This document shows, piece after piece, positions 32,779 to 42,524 of a DNA stretch of 64,000 bases. This DNA is from Piscibacillus sp052246295 (GTDB taxonomy: Bacteria; Bacillota; Bacilli; Bacillales; Alkalibacillaceae), in the NCBI GenBank assembly GCA_052246295.1, contig JBQQCO010000008.1, one strand, 5' to 3'. Position 1 is the first letter of the stretch, and each line of letters begins with the position of its first letter. The notes under the pieces were generated by a model. It made no database searches. It saw only the letters and a list, made by a program, of their open reading frames with translations, and had not been told where the DNA came from. Both the position numbers and the translations under genes were made by a program.

Positions 32779-34629
32779 TTATTCTGTTACACCGACTTCG
32801 TAACGGTAAACTCCAGAACCAACAGAGATGTCATAGTTTGTAACACGCTCGTTGACTGGGATTAATACAGAACGGTATAGAGTAGGGAATACAGGAATTT
32901 CCTCTACCATGAATTCTTGCCATTCACTGTAAACTTGTTGACGGTACTCAGTATCGAATGCTTCATCAGAGATACCTTTCTCTAGAAGTTCAGTGTTCTT
33001 CTCACTTTCATAACGTGGGAAGTTGAACATAGCTTCTGGGCCGTATAAACCACTAGGGTCTACATCATAACCAACACCCCAAGCACCTTGGTAAATGTCA
33101 ACTTCAGGATCGTCATTACCACCGTTACCTACACGCTCATAGAACGAGTTAAACTCTAGAAGACGTCCGTCAATTAACTGTACGTTTAGACCAACGTTTT
33201 CCCAAGATTGGATGTAGTAACGAGCTAACGGTTCAGCAACGTCGCCACCTGACATAGAAGCGAAGTTAATAACTAACTCTTCACCGTCTGGATCTTCACG
33301 GAATCCGTCACCGTCTACATCTTCATATCCATTCTCATCAAGAATACGATTAGCTTCATCTGGATCGAATGTTGGCGTTTCAATTGAATCATCATGATAA
33401 GCAGGGTGTGATGGAGCAATTAAAGTAGTTGCATTCCAACGTAATCCGTTGTAGAACTCTTTACCAACTGCATCGTTATTGACTGCATACCACATAGCAC
33501 GACGTAAGTTTACGTCACCCATTTTCATTTCATCAGGCTTATAGTTTACGCGACCTTCTTCTTCATTCCAGTCACCTAATTTGAAACCAATATAAGTGTA
33601 AGCTAAGTCAATGTCACCTAACCACTCTACGCCTTCCATTTCAGCGTTGTCAGGGAACTGATCAACAGGGAAGCTGTCTACTAAATCAACTTCACCAGTT
33701 TCTAAAGCATTAGCAACTGTACTAGGGCTAACAACTTTAAGTGTTACTTTATCTAATGCAGGTTCGCCTCTCCAATAATCTTCGTTTTTAACGTAAGTTA
33801 CAGACTCACCAGGAACAATGCTATCAACTTTGTACGGACCAAAACCAATTGGTTCTTGACGTACTGCGTCAGATGCAGACATATCTGCTACTTCCATATC
33901 GCCAAAGATATGTTTAGCTAACGGATAAGACCAAATACCACCTGTTAATAGAGAAGGAGTTAAACGCTCATAGTGGAACGTAATTGTCTTCTCATCTACA
34001 ACTTCGATCCCTTCAATTTCGTCAGCTTCACCATTCACATATGCATCGTGACCTTTTAATAATGTGAAACCAGGCGTGCTTCCACGAGGACCATCATAGT
34101 CAGGATGTTTGATAACTTCGTAAGCGAATTTCCAGTCTTCAGCTTTTACTGGTTCGCCATCATGCCAGTTAACATTGTCACCAATCGTGAAAGTAATTGT
34201 GTTTTCTTCCTCATTTACTTCATAAGTTGCAGCACCATCATTAGTCATTGTGTAGTTTTCATCATAAGTAAATAATGATTCGTCAAACCAAGCAATAACC
34301 TCTGCATCTGGTGCACCAGAATAGAAGTTCCAGTTTAGTGTACCTTCAAATGCTGTATCAGTTACTAAACCGAAAGTTAATTCTCCACCATCAATAGGAT
34401 CACCATTGTTTGATGTTGAAGTACTGAAGTCATCAATACTGTAAAGTCCGTCAGTATTTTCTTCTTCTTCAGTTTCTTCTTCCTCTTCTTCTTCAGAAGA
34501 TTCTTCTGTGCCTTCTTCACCTTCAGAAGGCTCTTCGTTACCTTCTTCACTGCTATTACATGCAGCGATTAGAAGAACGAAAGCGAGCATTAAGACAAAT
34601 AGAAACTTGCCAAGTAATGTTCTGCTCAT
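32779..34629 (-). CDS. oppA: Peptide ABC transporter substrate-binding lipoprotein
   Basis: 616 residues. Signal peptide with lipobox LLIAAC (Cys24), then a very acidic linker (about 27-58, mostly Glu) and an SBP family 5 body (GGELTFGLVTDTAFEGTLNWNF, TFTIGDNVNWHDGEPVKAEDWKFAYE, GFGPYKV). It binds oligopeptides outside the membrane. The genes for both permeases and both ATPases precede and follow it in order D-F-B-C-A. The acidic linker fits a salt-adapted surface. ATG follows GGGGGAGG. Confidence 0.93.
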   Translation of the reverse strand: MSRTLLGKFLFVLMLAFVLLIAACNSSEEGNEEPSEGEEGTEESSEEEEEEETEEEENTDGLYSIDDFSTSTSNNGDPIDGGELTFGLVTDTAFEGTLNWNFYSGAPDAEVIAWFDESLFTYDENYTMTNDGAATYEVNEEENTITFTIGDNVNWHDGEPVKAEDWKFAYEVIKHPDYDGPRGSTPGFTLLKGHDAYVNGEADEIEGIEVVDEKTITFHYERLTPSLLTGGIWSYPLAKHIFGDMEVADMSASDAVRQEPIGFGPYKVDSIVPGESVTYVKNEDYWRGEPALDKVTLKVVSPSTVANALETGEVDLVDSFPVDQFPDNAEMEGVEWLGDIDLAYTYIGFKLGDWNEEEGRVNYKPDEMKMGDVNLRRAMWYAVNNDAVGKEFYNGLRWNATTLIAPSHPAYHDDSIETPTFDPDEANRILDENGYEDVDGDGFREDPDGEELVINFASMSGGDVAEPLARYYIQSWENVGLNVQLIDGRLLEFNSFYERVGNGGNDDPEVDIYQGAWGVGYDVDPSGLYGPEAMFNFPRYESEKNTELLEKGISDEAFDTEYRQQVYSEWQEFMVEEIPVFPTLYRSVLIPVNERVTNYDISVGSGVYRYEVGVTE

Positions 34630-34720
34630 TATTAATTACCTCCCCCTAAAAATTTTGCTCAGCCTTTTTTGACTGAAAATTTTATACTCAACACTGGATT
34701 TGCCAGTGTAGGTACCACCA

Positions 34721-35656
34721 TTAAGCTCGTCTTTGTCGAGCATCTGCCGCACGTTTTAACGCCTCACCGACGTTACGTACAGCTAACATTAATAATAGAA
34801 TTAGAATTGCTGCTGGAACCCAAATCCACCAACGCTTTTCCAATGTTGTTGGATTCGTAGTGTAACTTAACAATGTTCCAAGACTCGGCGTTTCCTCTGG
34901 GAACCCAAATCCTAAGAATGATAAGCCTGACTCAATTCCAATATTAGCAGCTAAGTTTAGAGTCATTGTTACAACAATAAGTGATGTGATATTCGGTAAT
35001 ACTTGCTTAAAAATAATCTTAGTATGAGAAGAACCTAATGTTCTTGATGCTTGTGCATAATCAAGCTCTTTCTCTTGTAATGCCTTAGAACGTATTAACC
35101 TTGCAATTCCCATCCATAAGAATGCTGTCATAATTAACGAGAATGATACAATGCTGTATTCAGGAACAATTGCAACGAATACGATTACTAACATAATGAA
35201 CGGTAATACCATAAAAAAGTCAACGACACGCATTAACGCGTTATCTATATGTCCACCGAAGTAGCCTGAGACAACTCCAACTACAACACCAATGATCCCA
35301 GATAGGATTGTTACTAAGAAACCTATAGCTAATGAGTTTCTTGTCCCTATGATTAATTGGCCAAATACATCTCGCCCACCATAGTCTGTTCCTAACCAAT
35401 ACTCACTAGAAGGTGGTTCGTATAAGGCGAATAAATCTACTTTAACGATTTCCTTTAAATCTAGTATTAGTGAAGCTCCAAATACAAATAACGTTATTAA
35501 CGTAAAGAATATTAACGACACAAGCGCTAATTTATCCTTTTTAATTTCATTCCAGAAAATTCTCATCCCTGATGGACTTTTATGTTCAGTCTCTTTTTGA
35601 CTTTCATTGACTGCTTGTTCAATATCAACATCTTGTTGTCTATTATGCTGTGCCAA
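34721..35656 (-). CDS. oppC: Peptide ABC transporter permease, OppC type
   Basis: About 311 residues from TTG at 35656, which follows GGGGGTGA; an in-frame ATG 15 bases upstream has no ribosome site. There is an N-terminal cytoplasmic tail, then six membrane segments and the permease EAA-like loop (ALQEKELDYAQASRTLGSSHTKIIFKQVLPN). WLGTDYGGRDVFGQLIIGTR is the OppC/DppC N-terminal signature. It pairs with OppB to form the translocation pore. Confidence 0.9.
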   Translation of the reverse strand: MAQHNRQQDVDIEQAVNESQKETEHKSPSGMRIFWNEIKKDKLALVSLIFFTLITLFVFGASLILDLKEIVKVDLFALYEPPSSEYWLGTDYGGRDVFGQLIIGTRNSLAIGFLVTILSGIIGVVVGVVSGYFGGHIDNALMRVVDFFMVLPFIMLVIVFVAIVPEYSIVSFSLIMTAFLWMGIARLIRSKALQEKELDYAQASRTLGSSHTKIIFKQVLPNITSLIVVTMTLNLAANIGIESGLSFLGFGFPEETPSLGTLLSYTTNPTTLEKRWWIWVPAAILILLLMLAVRNVGEALKRAADARQRRA

Positions 35657-35685
35657 ATGTCTCACCCCCATTGATGTCAATCAAT

Positions 35686-36648
35686 TTATTTAATACGAAT
35701 ACGTGGATCTACAATACTTAGAATAATATCTGATAATAATGCACCTAAGATTGCTAGAATACCAGATAAAAGAACCAGCGCTGTTACAACAGAGAAGTCA
35801 CGTAACATAATTGATTCGATAAACAAGTTCCCCATTCCTGGGTAACTGAAGATTCTTTCTATAAAAACTGTACCGTTAATTAGGTTTACAATTTCATAAC
35901 CAAAGAACGCAGCAATTGGTAAAATTGAGTTTCTGAAAATATGGCGATTATATACACGACTTTCAGAAGCACCTTTTGCGCGAGCTGTTAAAATGAAATC
36001 TCTTTGCTTCGTATCAATTATTTCACTTCTTAAGTACTGTACCGTTCCAACCGTACCAATCAGGGCGATCGACAAGGATGGTAGTAATAAGTGGTGCAAC
36101 TTACTTAGAATGTACTGAAGCGATCCAGGTTCTAGTCCAGGTGCTACTGATCCTCCTGTTGGGAACCAACCTAGCATAAAACCAAATACCCATAGAGCAA
36201 CTAAACCGAAAATGAAAATTGGTGTCGCAAAACCGATATAAGTATAACCAGTAATTAATTGGTCGATTAATTTGTCATTGTAACGACCACTGATAATTCC
36301 TAGTGGTAAACCAATTGCATAAATCATAATTGTTGAAACAAGTGATAACCAAAATGTATTAACAACACGTTGCCAAATCAAATCTGATACTGGCATCTTA
36401 TATTTAAATGATTGTCCAAAATCACCTTGTAAAGCACCAACAACCCAATCTTTATATTGCACGTGCCAAGGATTATTCAGCCCTAATTTTTCTCTCATTT
36501 CAGCAATTCGTTCTGGTTTGATATTTGGATCTATCAGTCCAGTTAATGCATCCCCTGGCATTAATTTCGCTAATATAAATACGATGATACTTAATAAAAT
36601 GATTTGCGGTGTAGTGATCAATAATCTTCTAACTATAAATTTCCACAT
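35686..36648 (-). CDS. oppB: Peptide ABC transporter permease, OppB type
   Basis: 320 residues with six membrane helices. MWKFIVRRLLITTPQIILLSIIVFIL and the LGLNNPWHVQYKDW periplasmic motif are OppB/DppB features. The EAA loop reads LTARAKGASESRVYNRHIFRNSILP. It lies between oppF (seven bases upstream) and oppC (about 30 bases downstream). Confidence 0.93.
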   Translation of the reverse strand: MWKFIVRRLLITTPQIILLSIIVFILAKLMPGDALTGLIDPNIKPERIAEMREKLGLNNPWHVQYKDWVVGALQGDFGQSFKYKMPVSDLIWQRVVNTFWLSLVSTIMIYAIGLPLGIISGRYNDKLIDQLITGYTYIGFATPIFIFGLVALWVFGFMLGWFPTGGSVAPGLEPGSLQYILSKLHHLLLPSLSIALIGTVGTVQYLRSEIIDTKQRDFILTARAKGASESRVYNRHIFRNSILPIAAFFGYEIVNLINGTVFIERIFSYPGMGNLFIESIMLRDFSVVTALVLLSGILAILGALLSDIILSIVDPRIRIK

Positions 36649-36655
36649 AGTCTGA

Positions 36656-37585
36656 TCAACCTTTCTCTGGTAACGCTACCCGATGCGTATCGGAAACTGG
36701 TGTTAAGTTATACGCCAAGCCATTTTCATCAAAATAGTCATAGTAAGAGTTAGAGAACTCATGCTTGACTTGTTCACGGAAGTTAAGGTTTTCTTGACGT
36801 CTTTTTGGATTAATGTCTGGAATTGCTGCTACAAGACGTTTTGTATAAATGTGTTGAGGAGAATTGAAAATTTCTTCTTTAGTCCCCTCTTCCACGTAAC
36901 GACCGTTGTACATAATTCCGATCCTGTCACACATATGTTTAACTACACCTAAATCGTGGGATATAAATAAATAAGTTAAATTTAATTCCTTTTGTAAATC
37001 TTGCATAAAGTTTAGAACCTGTGCCTGTACAGATACATCAAGTGCTGATACAGGCTCGTCCATGATAATCAGCTTTGGTTTTAGTGCAATTGCTCTTGCA
37101 ACCCCTATACGCTGACGCTGACCACCCGAGAATTCGTGTGGATACTTTAGAATACTTTCAGGTGATAAACCTACTTTTTCTAATAGTTCTTGCACACGTT
37201 TTTTCTCTTCTTTTTTAGAAAGTTTTTCATAGTTTCGAAGAGGTTCTGCGATAATATCTAAAACGCGTTTTCTTGGATTTAGACTAGAATACGGATCTTG
37301 GAAAATCATTTGAATATCTTTACGGATATCTACTTTTTTACCTTTATTATTTAGAAGTTGTTCCTCGAAGTAGATTTTACCGTTTGTTATATTGTTCAAT
37401 CCCATTACAGCTTTACCCGTTGTTGTTTTACCAGAACCTGATTCACCGACTAATCCATAAGTCTCACCAGGTTTGATTTCAAAACTAACACCGTCGACAG
37501 CTTTGATTGAATCTATTTTCCTATTAAGAATTCCACCGCGAATCGGGAAATGGATTTTCAGATCATCAACTTTGAGCAGTGTCAT
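36656..37585 (-). CDS. oppF: Peptide ABC transporter ATPase, OppF type
   Basis: 309 residues from ATG at 37585 after AAGGAGG. Walker A is GLVGESGSGKTTTGKA, the signature is FSGGQRQRIGVARAIA and Walker B is LIIMDEPVSALDVS. The C-terminal extension is the oligopeptide-type domain. It starts inside the end of oppD (20-base overlap), so translation is coupled. A frame open further upstream runs through oppD and is not used. Confidence 0.93.
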   Translation of the reverse strand: MTLLKVDDLKIHFPIRGGILNRKIDSIKAVDGVSFEIKPGETYGLVGESGSGKTTTGKAVMGLNNITNGKIYFEEQLLNNKGKKVDIRKDIQMIFQDPYSSLNPRKRVLDIIAEPLRNYEKLSKKEEKKRVQELLEKVGLSPESILKYPHEFSGGQRQRIGVARAIALKPKLIIMDEPVSALDVSVQAQVLNFMQDLQKELNLTYLFISHDLGVVKHMCDRIGIMYNGRYVEEGTKEEIFNSPQHIYTKRLVAAIPDINPKRRQENLNFREQVKHEFSNSYYDYFDENGLAYNLTPVSDTHRVALPEKG

Positions 37586-38588
37586 GGTTCTGTTCCTCCT
37601 TGCTCTCTTCTGGGAAGTAGAAATGCTTATAGCATGTGCAACGTACGTAGTGACCTGGGCTAACTTCATTTAGCTGAGGATGTTCCTCATGGGCACTTTC
37701 ATCAATCCATGGAATACGTGCACTAAATCTACAACCTTGACGTGGTAAATGTTTTAGTGATGGAACAATACCGTGAATAACATGCAGCTTATCCTGCGCA
37801 TCGTCAACTAGTGGGATTGAACTCAACAATGAACGGGTATAAGGGTGTTGAGGGTCTTCGAACAATGTCTCAACATCTGCAATTTCAACAATTTCACCAG
37901 CATACATAACGGCTACACGGTCAGCCATCTCTGCCACAACACCTAAGTCATGGGTAATTAGGATGACTCCAGAACCAAGATCATCTTTCAATTCACGCAT
38001 CAAATCTAAAATCTGAGCTTGAATTGTAACGTCTAGTGCCGTTGTTGGCTCATCGGCAATTAATAATTCTGGCTGGTTAGCAATTGCGATTGCGATAATG
38101 ACACGCTGTCTCATACCCCCAGACAGTTCGTGAGGGAATTGATTGTATACGTGTTTTGGTCTAGGTATTTCGACCTTCTCTAAAAGCTCTATAATATATT
38201 GCTTACGCTTTGATTTTGGCATATTTTTATTATGCAGAATAAGAACTTCGTCAATCTGTCTACCAACTTCCATTAATGGGTTTAAAGCCGTTAATGGGTC
38301 TTGGAAGATCATCGCAAGTTCATTTCCTCGGAATTTATTCATCTCTTTAAAAGGAAGGTTAGCAATGTTTCTACCTTTAAAATTGATTTCACCTTCTATT
38401 TTTGCACGGTTGTGAAGTCCCATGACCGAAAATGCTAAAGCACTTTTACCTGATCCAGATTCCCCAACAATAGCTAGGACTTCATTCTTATTTACGTTCA
38501 GTGATACGTCATCAACTGCTGCGTAATACTCTTCCCCGATTCTGAAGGATGTTTTCAGATTTTTTATCTCTAGCAATGGATTACTCAA
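37566..38588 (-). CDS. oppD: Peptide ABC transporter ATPase, OppD type
   Basis: About 340 residues. Walker A is AIVGESGSGKSALAFS, the signature is LSGGMRQRVIIAIAIA and Walker B is LLIADEPTTALDVT. A C-terminal four-cysteine-type region (GCRFSARIPW...YVRCTCYKHF) matches the Fe-S or metal loop of OppD/DppD ATPases. TTG at 38588 follows GGGTGAT and is preferred; a GTG nine bases upstream overlaps the ribosome site. First gene of the operon. Confidence 0.92.
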   Translation of the reverse strand: MSNPLLEIKNLKTSFRIGEEYYAAVDDVSLNVNKNEVLAIVGESGSGKSALAFSVMGLHNRAKIEGEINFKGRNIANLPFKEMNKFRGNELAMIFQDPLTALNPLMEVGRQIDEVLILHNKNMPKSKRKQYIIELLEKVEIPRPKHVYNQFPHELSGGMRQRVIIAIAIANQPELLIADEPTTALDVTIQAQILDLMRELKDDLGSGVILITHDLGVVAEMADRVAVMYAGEIVEIADVETLFEDPQHPYTRSLLSSIPLVDDAQDKLHVIHGIVPSLKHLPRQGCRFSARIPWIDESAHEEHPQLNEVSPGHYVRCTCYKHFYFPEESKEEQNHDTAQS

Positions 38589-38597
38589 CTCAATCAC

Positions 38598-38919
38598 CCT
38601 ATAGTTATATTTTCTCGATGACTAATCATAAGGGTCTAAATTTCAATAATTTTTAGATAATTATAATTAGATAAAGTCTGTCCATGTTATAAAACCCGTA
38701 AGTCTATTCGAGAATCCCCATTTTTTCTCTTTTCAGATAAGTTTAACACCTTTAATTTTATGAAACTCGTCATCAAATTGCAACATCTTTTTTAAATTTT
38801 TCTAAAAATAGCAATATAAAAAATTGGAAAACACTTAAATCTTTGTAGAAAATTGTGCTTATTTTATAGCATCAAAAGGGCACTTCACGTGGGCACGGCC
38901 AAAAGTATCTCAATATAAA
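38598..38919. other. AT-rich spacer upstream of the peptide-transport operon
   Basis: No gene is visible. AT-rich tracts should hold the opp promoter, but no -35/-10 pair is clear enough to assign. Near 38890 GTGGGCACGGCC resembles one arm of the palindromic elements but has no partner arm. Confidence 0.5.
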
Positions 38920-38957
38920 GATCCCCCTAGCAACTCGTAGAAGCTAGGGGGACAGAT
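38920..38957 (-). terminator. Terminator of fadF
   Basis: GATCCCCCTAGC and GCTAGGGGGACAGATC form a strong stem; TTTATATT follows on the minus strand. Confidence 0.8.
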
Positions 38958-38968
38958 CAGTTAAACTA

Positions 38969-41089
38969 TTATGCTGGTTGATCCACCTTTGCCGGCTCTC
39001 CAAAAATAGAACGTTCGAGAACTTCTGCTACATCTTGAGTTGTCACATCTTCCTCGACTTCCTTAGCTTTCGTACCATCTGTTAACATCGTTAAGCAGTA
39101 AGGGCACGCACTTGAAATTGTGTTAGGTGAAACCTCTAAAGCTTGTTCTGTACGAGCGACGTTAATGCGGTTACCAGTCTTCTCTTCTGACCACATCATA
39201 CCGCCACCAGCACCACAACACATACCGTTTTCTTTATTACGCTCAATTTCTACGTATTGTACACCCGGTATAGATTCTAAGATCTTACGAGGTGGGTTAT
39301 AGACATCGTTATAACGTCCTAAGTAACAAGAATCGTGGAACGTTATTTTTTCATTAATTGCTTGTTCAGGCTGCAAGCGCCCTTCATCAATTAATTGAGC
39401 TAATAATTCTGTATGGTGGTAAACTTCACCTTCAAAGCCGAAGTCAGGATATTCATTTTTAAAGATATTATAAGCGTGAGGATCGATTGTAACGATCTTC
39501 TTAACATCATTCTTTTCGAATTCTTTAATATTCTTCTCAGCTAGCTCTTGGAATAAGAACTCATTTCCTAAACGACGAGCTGTATCACCAGAGTTACGTT
39601 CTTTGTTACCTAAAATCGCAAATTTAACACCTGCTTTGTTCATTAAACGAGCAAATGCCATCGCAATCTTTTGACTACGGTTATCATATGAACCCATTGA
39701 AGAAACCCAGAATAAGTATTCGAACTCTTCGCCTTCTTTCTTAAGTTCCTTAACTGTTGGAATGCGAAGTGTTTCGTCTTGCTCTCTCCAGTTTTCACGG
39801 TCTTTTTTAGATAAGCCCCATGGGTTACCTTGACGCTCAATGTTCATCATTGCACGCTGAGCTTCAGGGTCCATTTTACCTTCAGTCATAACTAAGTAAC
39901 GACGAAGGTCAATGATTGTATCGACGTGTTGGTTCATAACTGGACATTGATCTTCACAGTTACGACAAGTCGTACAAGCCCATAATTCTTCTTCTGTAAC
40001 GACATCACCAATCAAATCTTTTTCCATGACCTGTTGTGCTAAAGAACCGTTTGGATCTGCTGCAACTTGGTTACCTTGCGTTCCTGCAAACGCATATGAA
40101 GGTACCCATGCAGATTTACCTGTCACAGCAGCACCTTTTTCAGTTAAGTGGTCACGTAGCTTCACGATAATGTCCATTGGCGATAGCATCTTACCCGAGC
40201 CTGAAGCTGGACATACATTTGTACAACGACCACATTCAACACAAGCATATAAGTCTAATAACTGTAATTGGTCTAAATCTTCAACTTTACCAACACCAAA
40301 CGTTGGTTCTTCATCCGACTCTTCCATCTCATCAATATCAAAGTCAATTTTCTTAAGCTTTCCGTGCTGTTTATCTTTCGTTAGGAAAACGTTAGCCGGC
40401 CCAGCAATTAAATGAGCGTGTTTCGATTGTGGTACATACACTAAGAAACTTAGTAGTGCAATCAAGTGAATCCACCACATCACATAGAACAGCGCAGCTG
40501 ATGCCGTTGTTCCCATCCTTCCAAAGACGACTGCAAACATAGAAGCAACTGGTTCTGTCCAAGTTAATTCATGGCCATGCCAAACGATGGCTGCACCATT
40601 ACCCATAAGAACAGACAGCATTAACGTTCCAATAAAAATAAGAACAAGTCCTGCTTTAAAGCCACGTTTTAAACGGACAAGCTTTTCAATGTAACGACGG
40701 TAAAATGCCCATACTACCGCTACTAAAATCGTTAAGGTTACAATCTCTTGGAAGAACGTAAATCCTGGATAGAAAATTCCTAATGGAATATGAGAATCCG
40801 GTGCTAATCCCTTCCAAATAAAATCGATTGCTCCAAATTGAACTAATAAGAAACCATAAAACATCATGACGTGAATCGCGCCTGATTTTTTGTCCTTTAA
40901 TAGTTTCTTCTGACCAAACACAAACGTCATAATATCTCTAACGCGTTGTTTCATCTCTTGGTCGAAATCTGCTTTCTTCCCCATTTTAATATAAGCGATA
41001 CGCGTACGTACGACTTGTACAAAGAGGAAAATGCCGTAAGCGGTTACACCTAAAAAGGCTAACCAGTTGATTAATAGTAAAGTGTTCAT
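38969..41089 (-). CDS. fadF: FadF-type membrane iron-sulphur oxidoreductase (HdrD/GlpC-like)
   Basis: 706 residues. The N-terminus is a nitrate-reductase-gamma-like bundle of about six helices (1-245). Two ferredoxin cysteine sets follow (CVECGRCTNVCP and CTTCRNCEDQCP), then two cysteine-rich CCG domains (CYLGRYNDVYNPPRK with CCGAGGGMMW, and ACPYCL). It probably passes electrons from reduced ETF of the acyl-CoA dehydrogenases to menaquinone. In B. subtilis it is co-regulated by FadR; here the promoter carries a matching operator. ATG follows GGGGGGAAG. Confidence 0.9.
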   Translation of the reverse strand: MNTLLLINWLAFLGVTAYGIFLFVQVVRTRIAYIKMGKKADFDQEMKQRVRDIMTFVFGQKKLLKDKKSGAIHVMMFYGFLLVQFGAIDFIWKGLAPDSHIPLGIFYPGFTFFQEIVTLTILVAVVWAFYRRYIEKLVRLKRGFKAGLVLIFIGTLMLSVLMGNGAAIVWHGHELTWTEPVASMFAVVFGRMGTTASAALFYVMWWIHLIALLSFLVYVPQSKHAHLIAGPANVFLTKDKQHGKLKKIDFDIDEMEESDEEPTFGVGKVEDLDQLQLLDLYACVECGRCTNVCPASGSGKMLSPMDIIVKLRDHLTEKGAAVTGKSAWVPSYAFAGTQGNQVAADPNGSLAQQVMEKDLIGDVVTEEELWACTTCRNCEDQCPVMNQHVDTIIDLRRYLVMTEGKMDPEAQRAMMNIERQGNPWGLSKKDRENWREQDETLRIPTVKELKKEGEEFEYLFWVSSMGSYDNRSQKIAMAFARLMNKAGVKFAILGNKERNSGDTARRLGNEFLFQELAEKNIKEFEKNDVKKIVTIDPHAYNIFKNEYPDFGFEGEVYHHTELLAQLIDEGRLQPEQAINEKITFHDSCYLGRYNDVYNPPRKILESIPGVQYVEIERNKENGMCCGAGGGMMWSEEKTGNRINVARTEQALEVSPNTISSACPYCLTMLTDGTKAKEVEEDVTTQDVAEVLERSIFGEPAKVDQPA

Positions 41090-41182
41090 AAAAACTTCCC
41101 CCCGCTTAATTCTCGACGTTGTCTATAAACCATCTTACCATAAAATGTTCTAATTTAACGAAAATTCTTTTTCTTATCTTTC

Positions 41183-41210
41183 ATTATACAATGAATGAGC
41201 ATTCAGTCAA
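41183..41210 (-). promoter_or_regulatory. fadF promoter with embedded acyl-CoA operator
   Basis: Minus strand TTGACT (41205-41210), 16-base spacer, TATAAT (41183-41188). The spacer contains the perfect palindrome TGAATG-CT-CATTCA (41192-41205), close to the FadR box of B. subtilis, so bound repressor would block polymerase directly. Confidence 0.85.
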
Positions 41211-41284
41211 TGTTAAATTTAAGTAACTGAGTCGTATAAATGACCCGTTTTTCTCGCATAATACTTGAGAAGGGGGTGCTACGT

Positions 41285-42454
41285 GTGTGGGTTCTTGTCG
41301 TGATTATCGTTGTTATTATAATTTTTTTAGTTAAACAAAAATATGAAGTTGAACCAACGGACCATACATATCCCCACCGCCTTGCAAATATTAATTTTTA
41401 TAATCATGGCGAGGAATTGTATGACCAATATTTTAAAGATATCAATGCAGCAACAAAGTATGTCTGCGTTTCTTTTTTTATTGTTAAAAGCGATCACTTT
41501 AGTGAAGCTTTTTTTAAATTGTTATCAGATGCTAGTTCAAGAGGGGTCAAAGTGTATTTATTGGTCGATCGCTTAGGATCGTTTGCTATTAGAAAAAAAG
41601 ACCGTGAGGAGCTAAAACGGGTTGGTGTCCAAATTGAGTATAGTAATCGATTTAAATTATGGTCGCCACTTCGATCGATTAATCGACGTAACCACCGAAA
41701 AATCTCAATTATCGATGGACATACTGCATACATTGGAGGTTACAACATCGGGGATGAATACATTAATGTAAACTCTAGATTTTCTTTTTGGAGAGATTAC
41801 CACTTACGTTTAAAAGGTGAAGTCGTTAAAGATCTATTAGATTTGTTTAAAAATGACTGGGATTCTAATACTTATGAGTACCTAAATCTTAAACCTAATA
41901 TTGATACTAAAGGTGAGTACAAGTGTCAGCTTATTCCTACATCCAATGGCAACTTGCGAGAGGTTTTTTTAAATCTTATTAGGCAGGCTGAAACTCGAAT
42001 TTCAATTGGTTCACCTTATTTCATTCCAAACCGTGACCTATTGGAGTTATTAGAGGAAAAACTATCACAGGGTGTTCAAGTACAAGTGATTTATCCTCAT
42101 GACTCTGACCACGTTTTAGTTAAAGAAGCTTCTGCACCATTTTTATCAAGACTACACCGTGCAGGAGCTGAAGTGAAACTTTTTAAGGAAGGTTTTTACC
42201 ATGCAAAGGCATTATTTATCGACGACAAGGTATGTGATATTGGCACTGCGAACTTTGATCGTCGCAGCCTCTACTTTAACCGTGAAGTTAACTTTATTGT
42301 GTTTGATGATGAACTCGTTAAAGAGTTATACCATTTTTACGAAAAAGACTTTAACTATTCTACTCCGCTGTATAAAGAGTGGTATAATTATCCGAATAGT
42401 AAAACACATGCCATTAAAATGTTTTTAGCGAGAATTTTTCATCCGTTATTATAG
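41285..42454 (+). CDS. Cardiolipin synthase / phospholipase D-like (ClsB/YwjE)
   Basis: About 389 residues. One N-terminal membrane segment (VWVLVVIIVVIIIFLV) precedes two HKD motifs: NHRKISIIDGHTAYIGGYNIGDEY and YHAKALFIDDKVCDIGTANFDRRS. It joins two phosphatidylglycerol molecules, or a relative of that reaction. GTG at 41285 follows AAGGGGG; the ATG at 41240 lacks a ribosome site. The gene is divergent from fadF, and fadF-ywjE is also the neighbourhood in B. subtilis. Confidence 0.85.
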   Translation: MWVLVVIIVVIIIFLVKQKYEVEPTDHTYPHRLANINFYNHGEELYDQYFKDINAATKYVCVSFFIVKSDHFSEAFFKLLSDASSRGVKVYLLVDRLGSFAIRKKDREELKRVGVQIEYSNRFKLWSPLRSINRRNHRKISIIDGHTAYIGGYNIGDEYINVNSRFSFWRDYHLRLKGEVVKDLLDLFKNDWDSNTYEYLNLKPNIDTKGEYKCQLIPTSNGNLREVFLNLIRQAETRISIGSPYFIPNRDLLELLEEKLSQGVQVQVIYPHDSDHVLVKEASAPFLSRLHRAGAEVKLFKEGFYHAKALFIDDKVCDIGTANFDRRSLYFNREVNFIVFDDELVKELYHFYEKDFNYSTPLYKEWYNYPNSKTHAIKMFLARIFHPLL

Positions 42455-42456
42455 AA

Positions 42457-42524
42457 AAAGCACCGACCGAGAGTTCATCTTCTCGATTGGTGCTTTACTA
42501 GTTAACGGGCGCTTGCCCTTTTTT
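42457..42524. terminator. Two tandem terminators between cls and ywgA
   Basis: AAAGCACC...GAGA/TCTC...GGTGCTTT (42457-42496) is symmetric and can serve both convergent genes. GGGC-GCTT-GCCC-TTTTTT (42507-42524) is a compact plus-strand terminator that ends inside the ywgA stop codon. Confidence 0.8.

Noticed and set aside
38876..38905. Possible further copy of the palindromic element (GTGGGCACGGCC)
   Set aside because: Only one short arm is present; too little to call an element.
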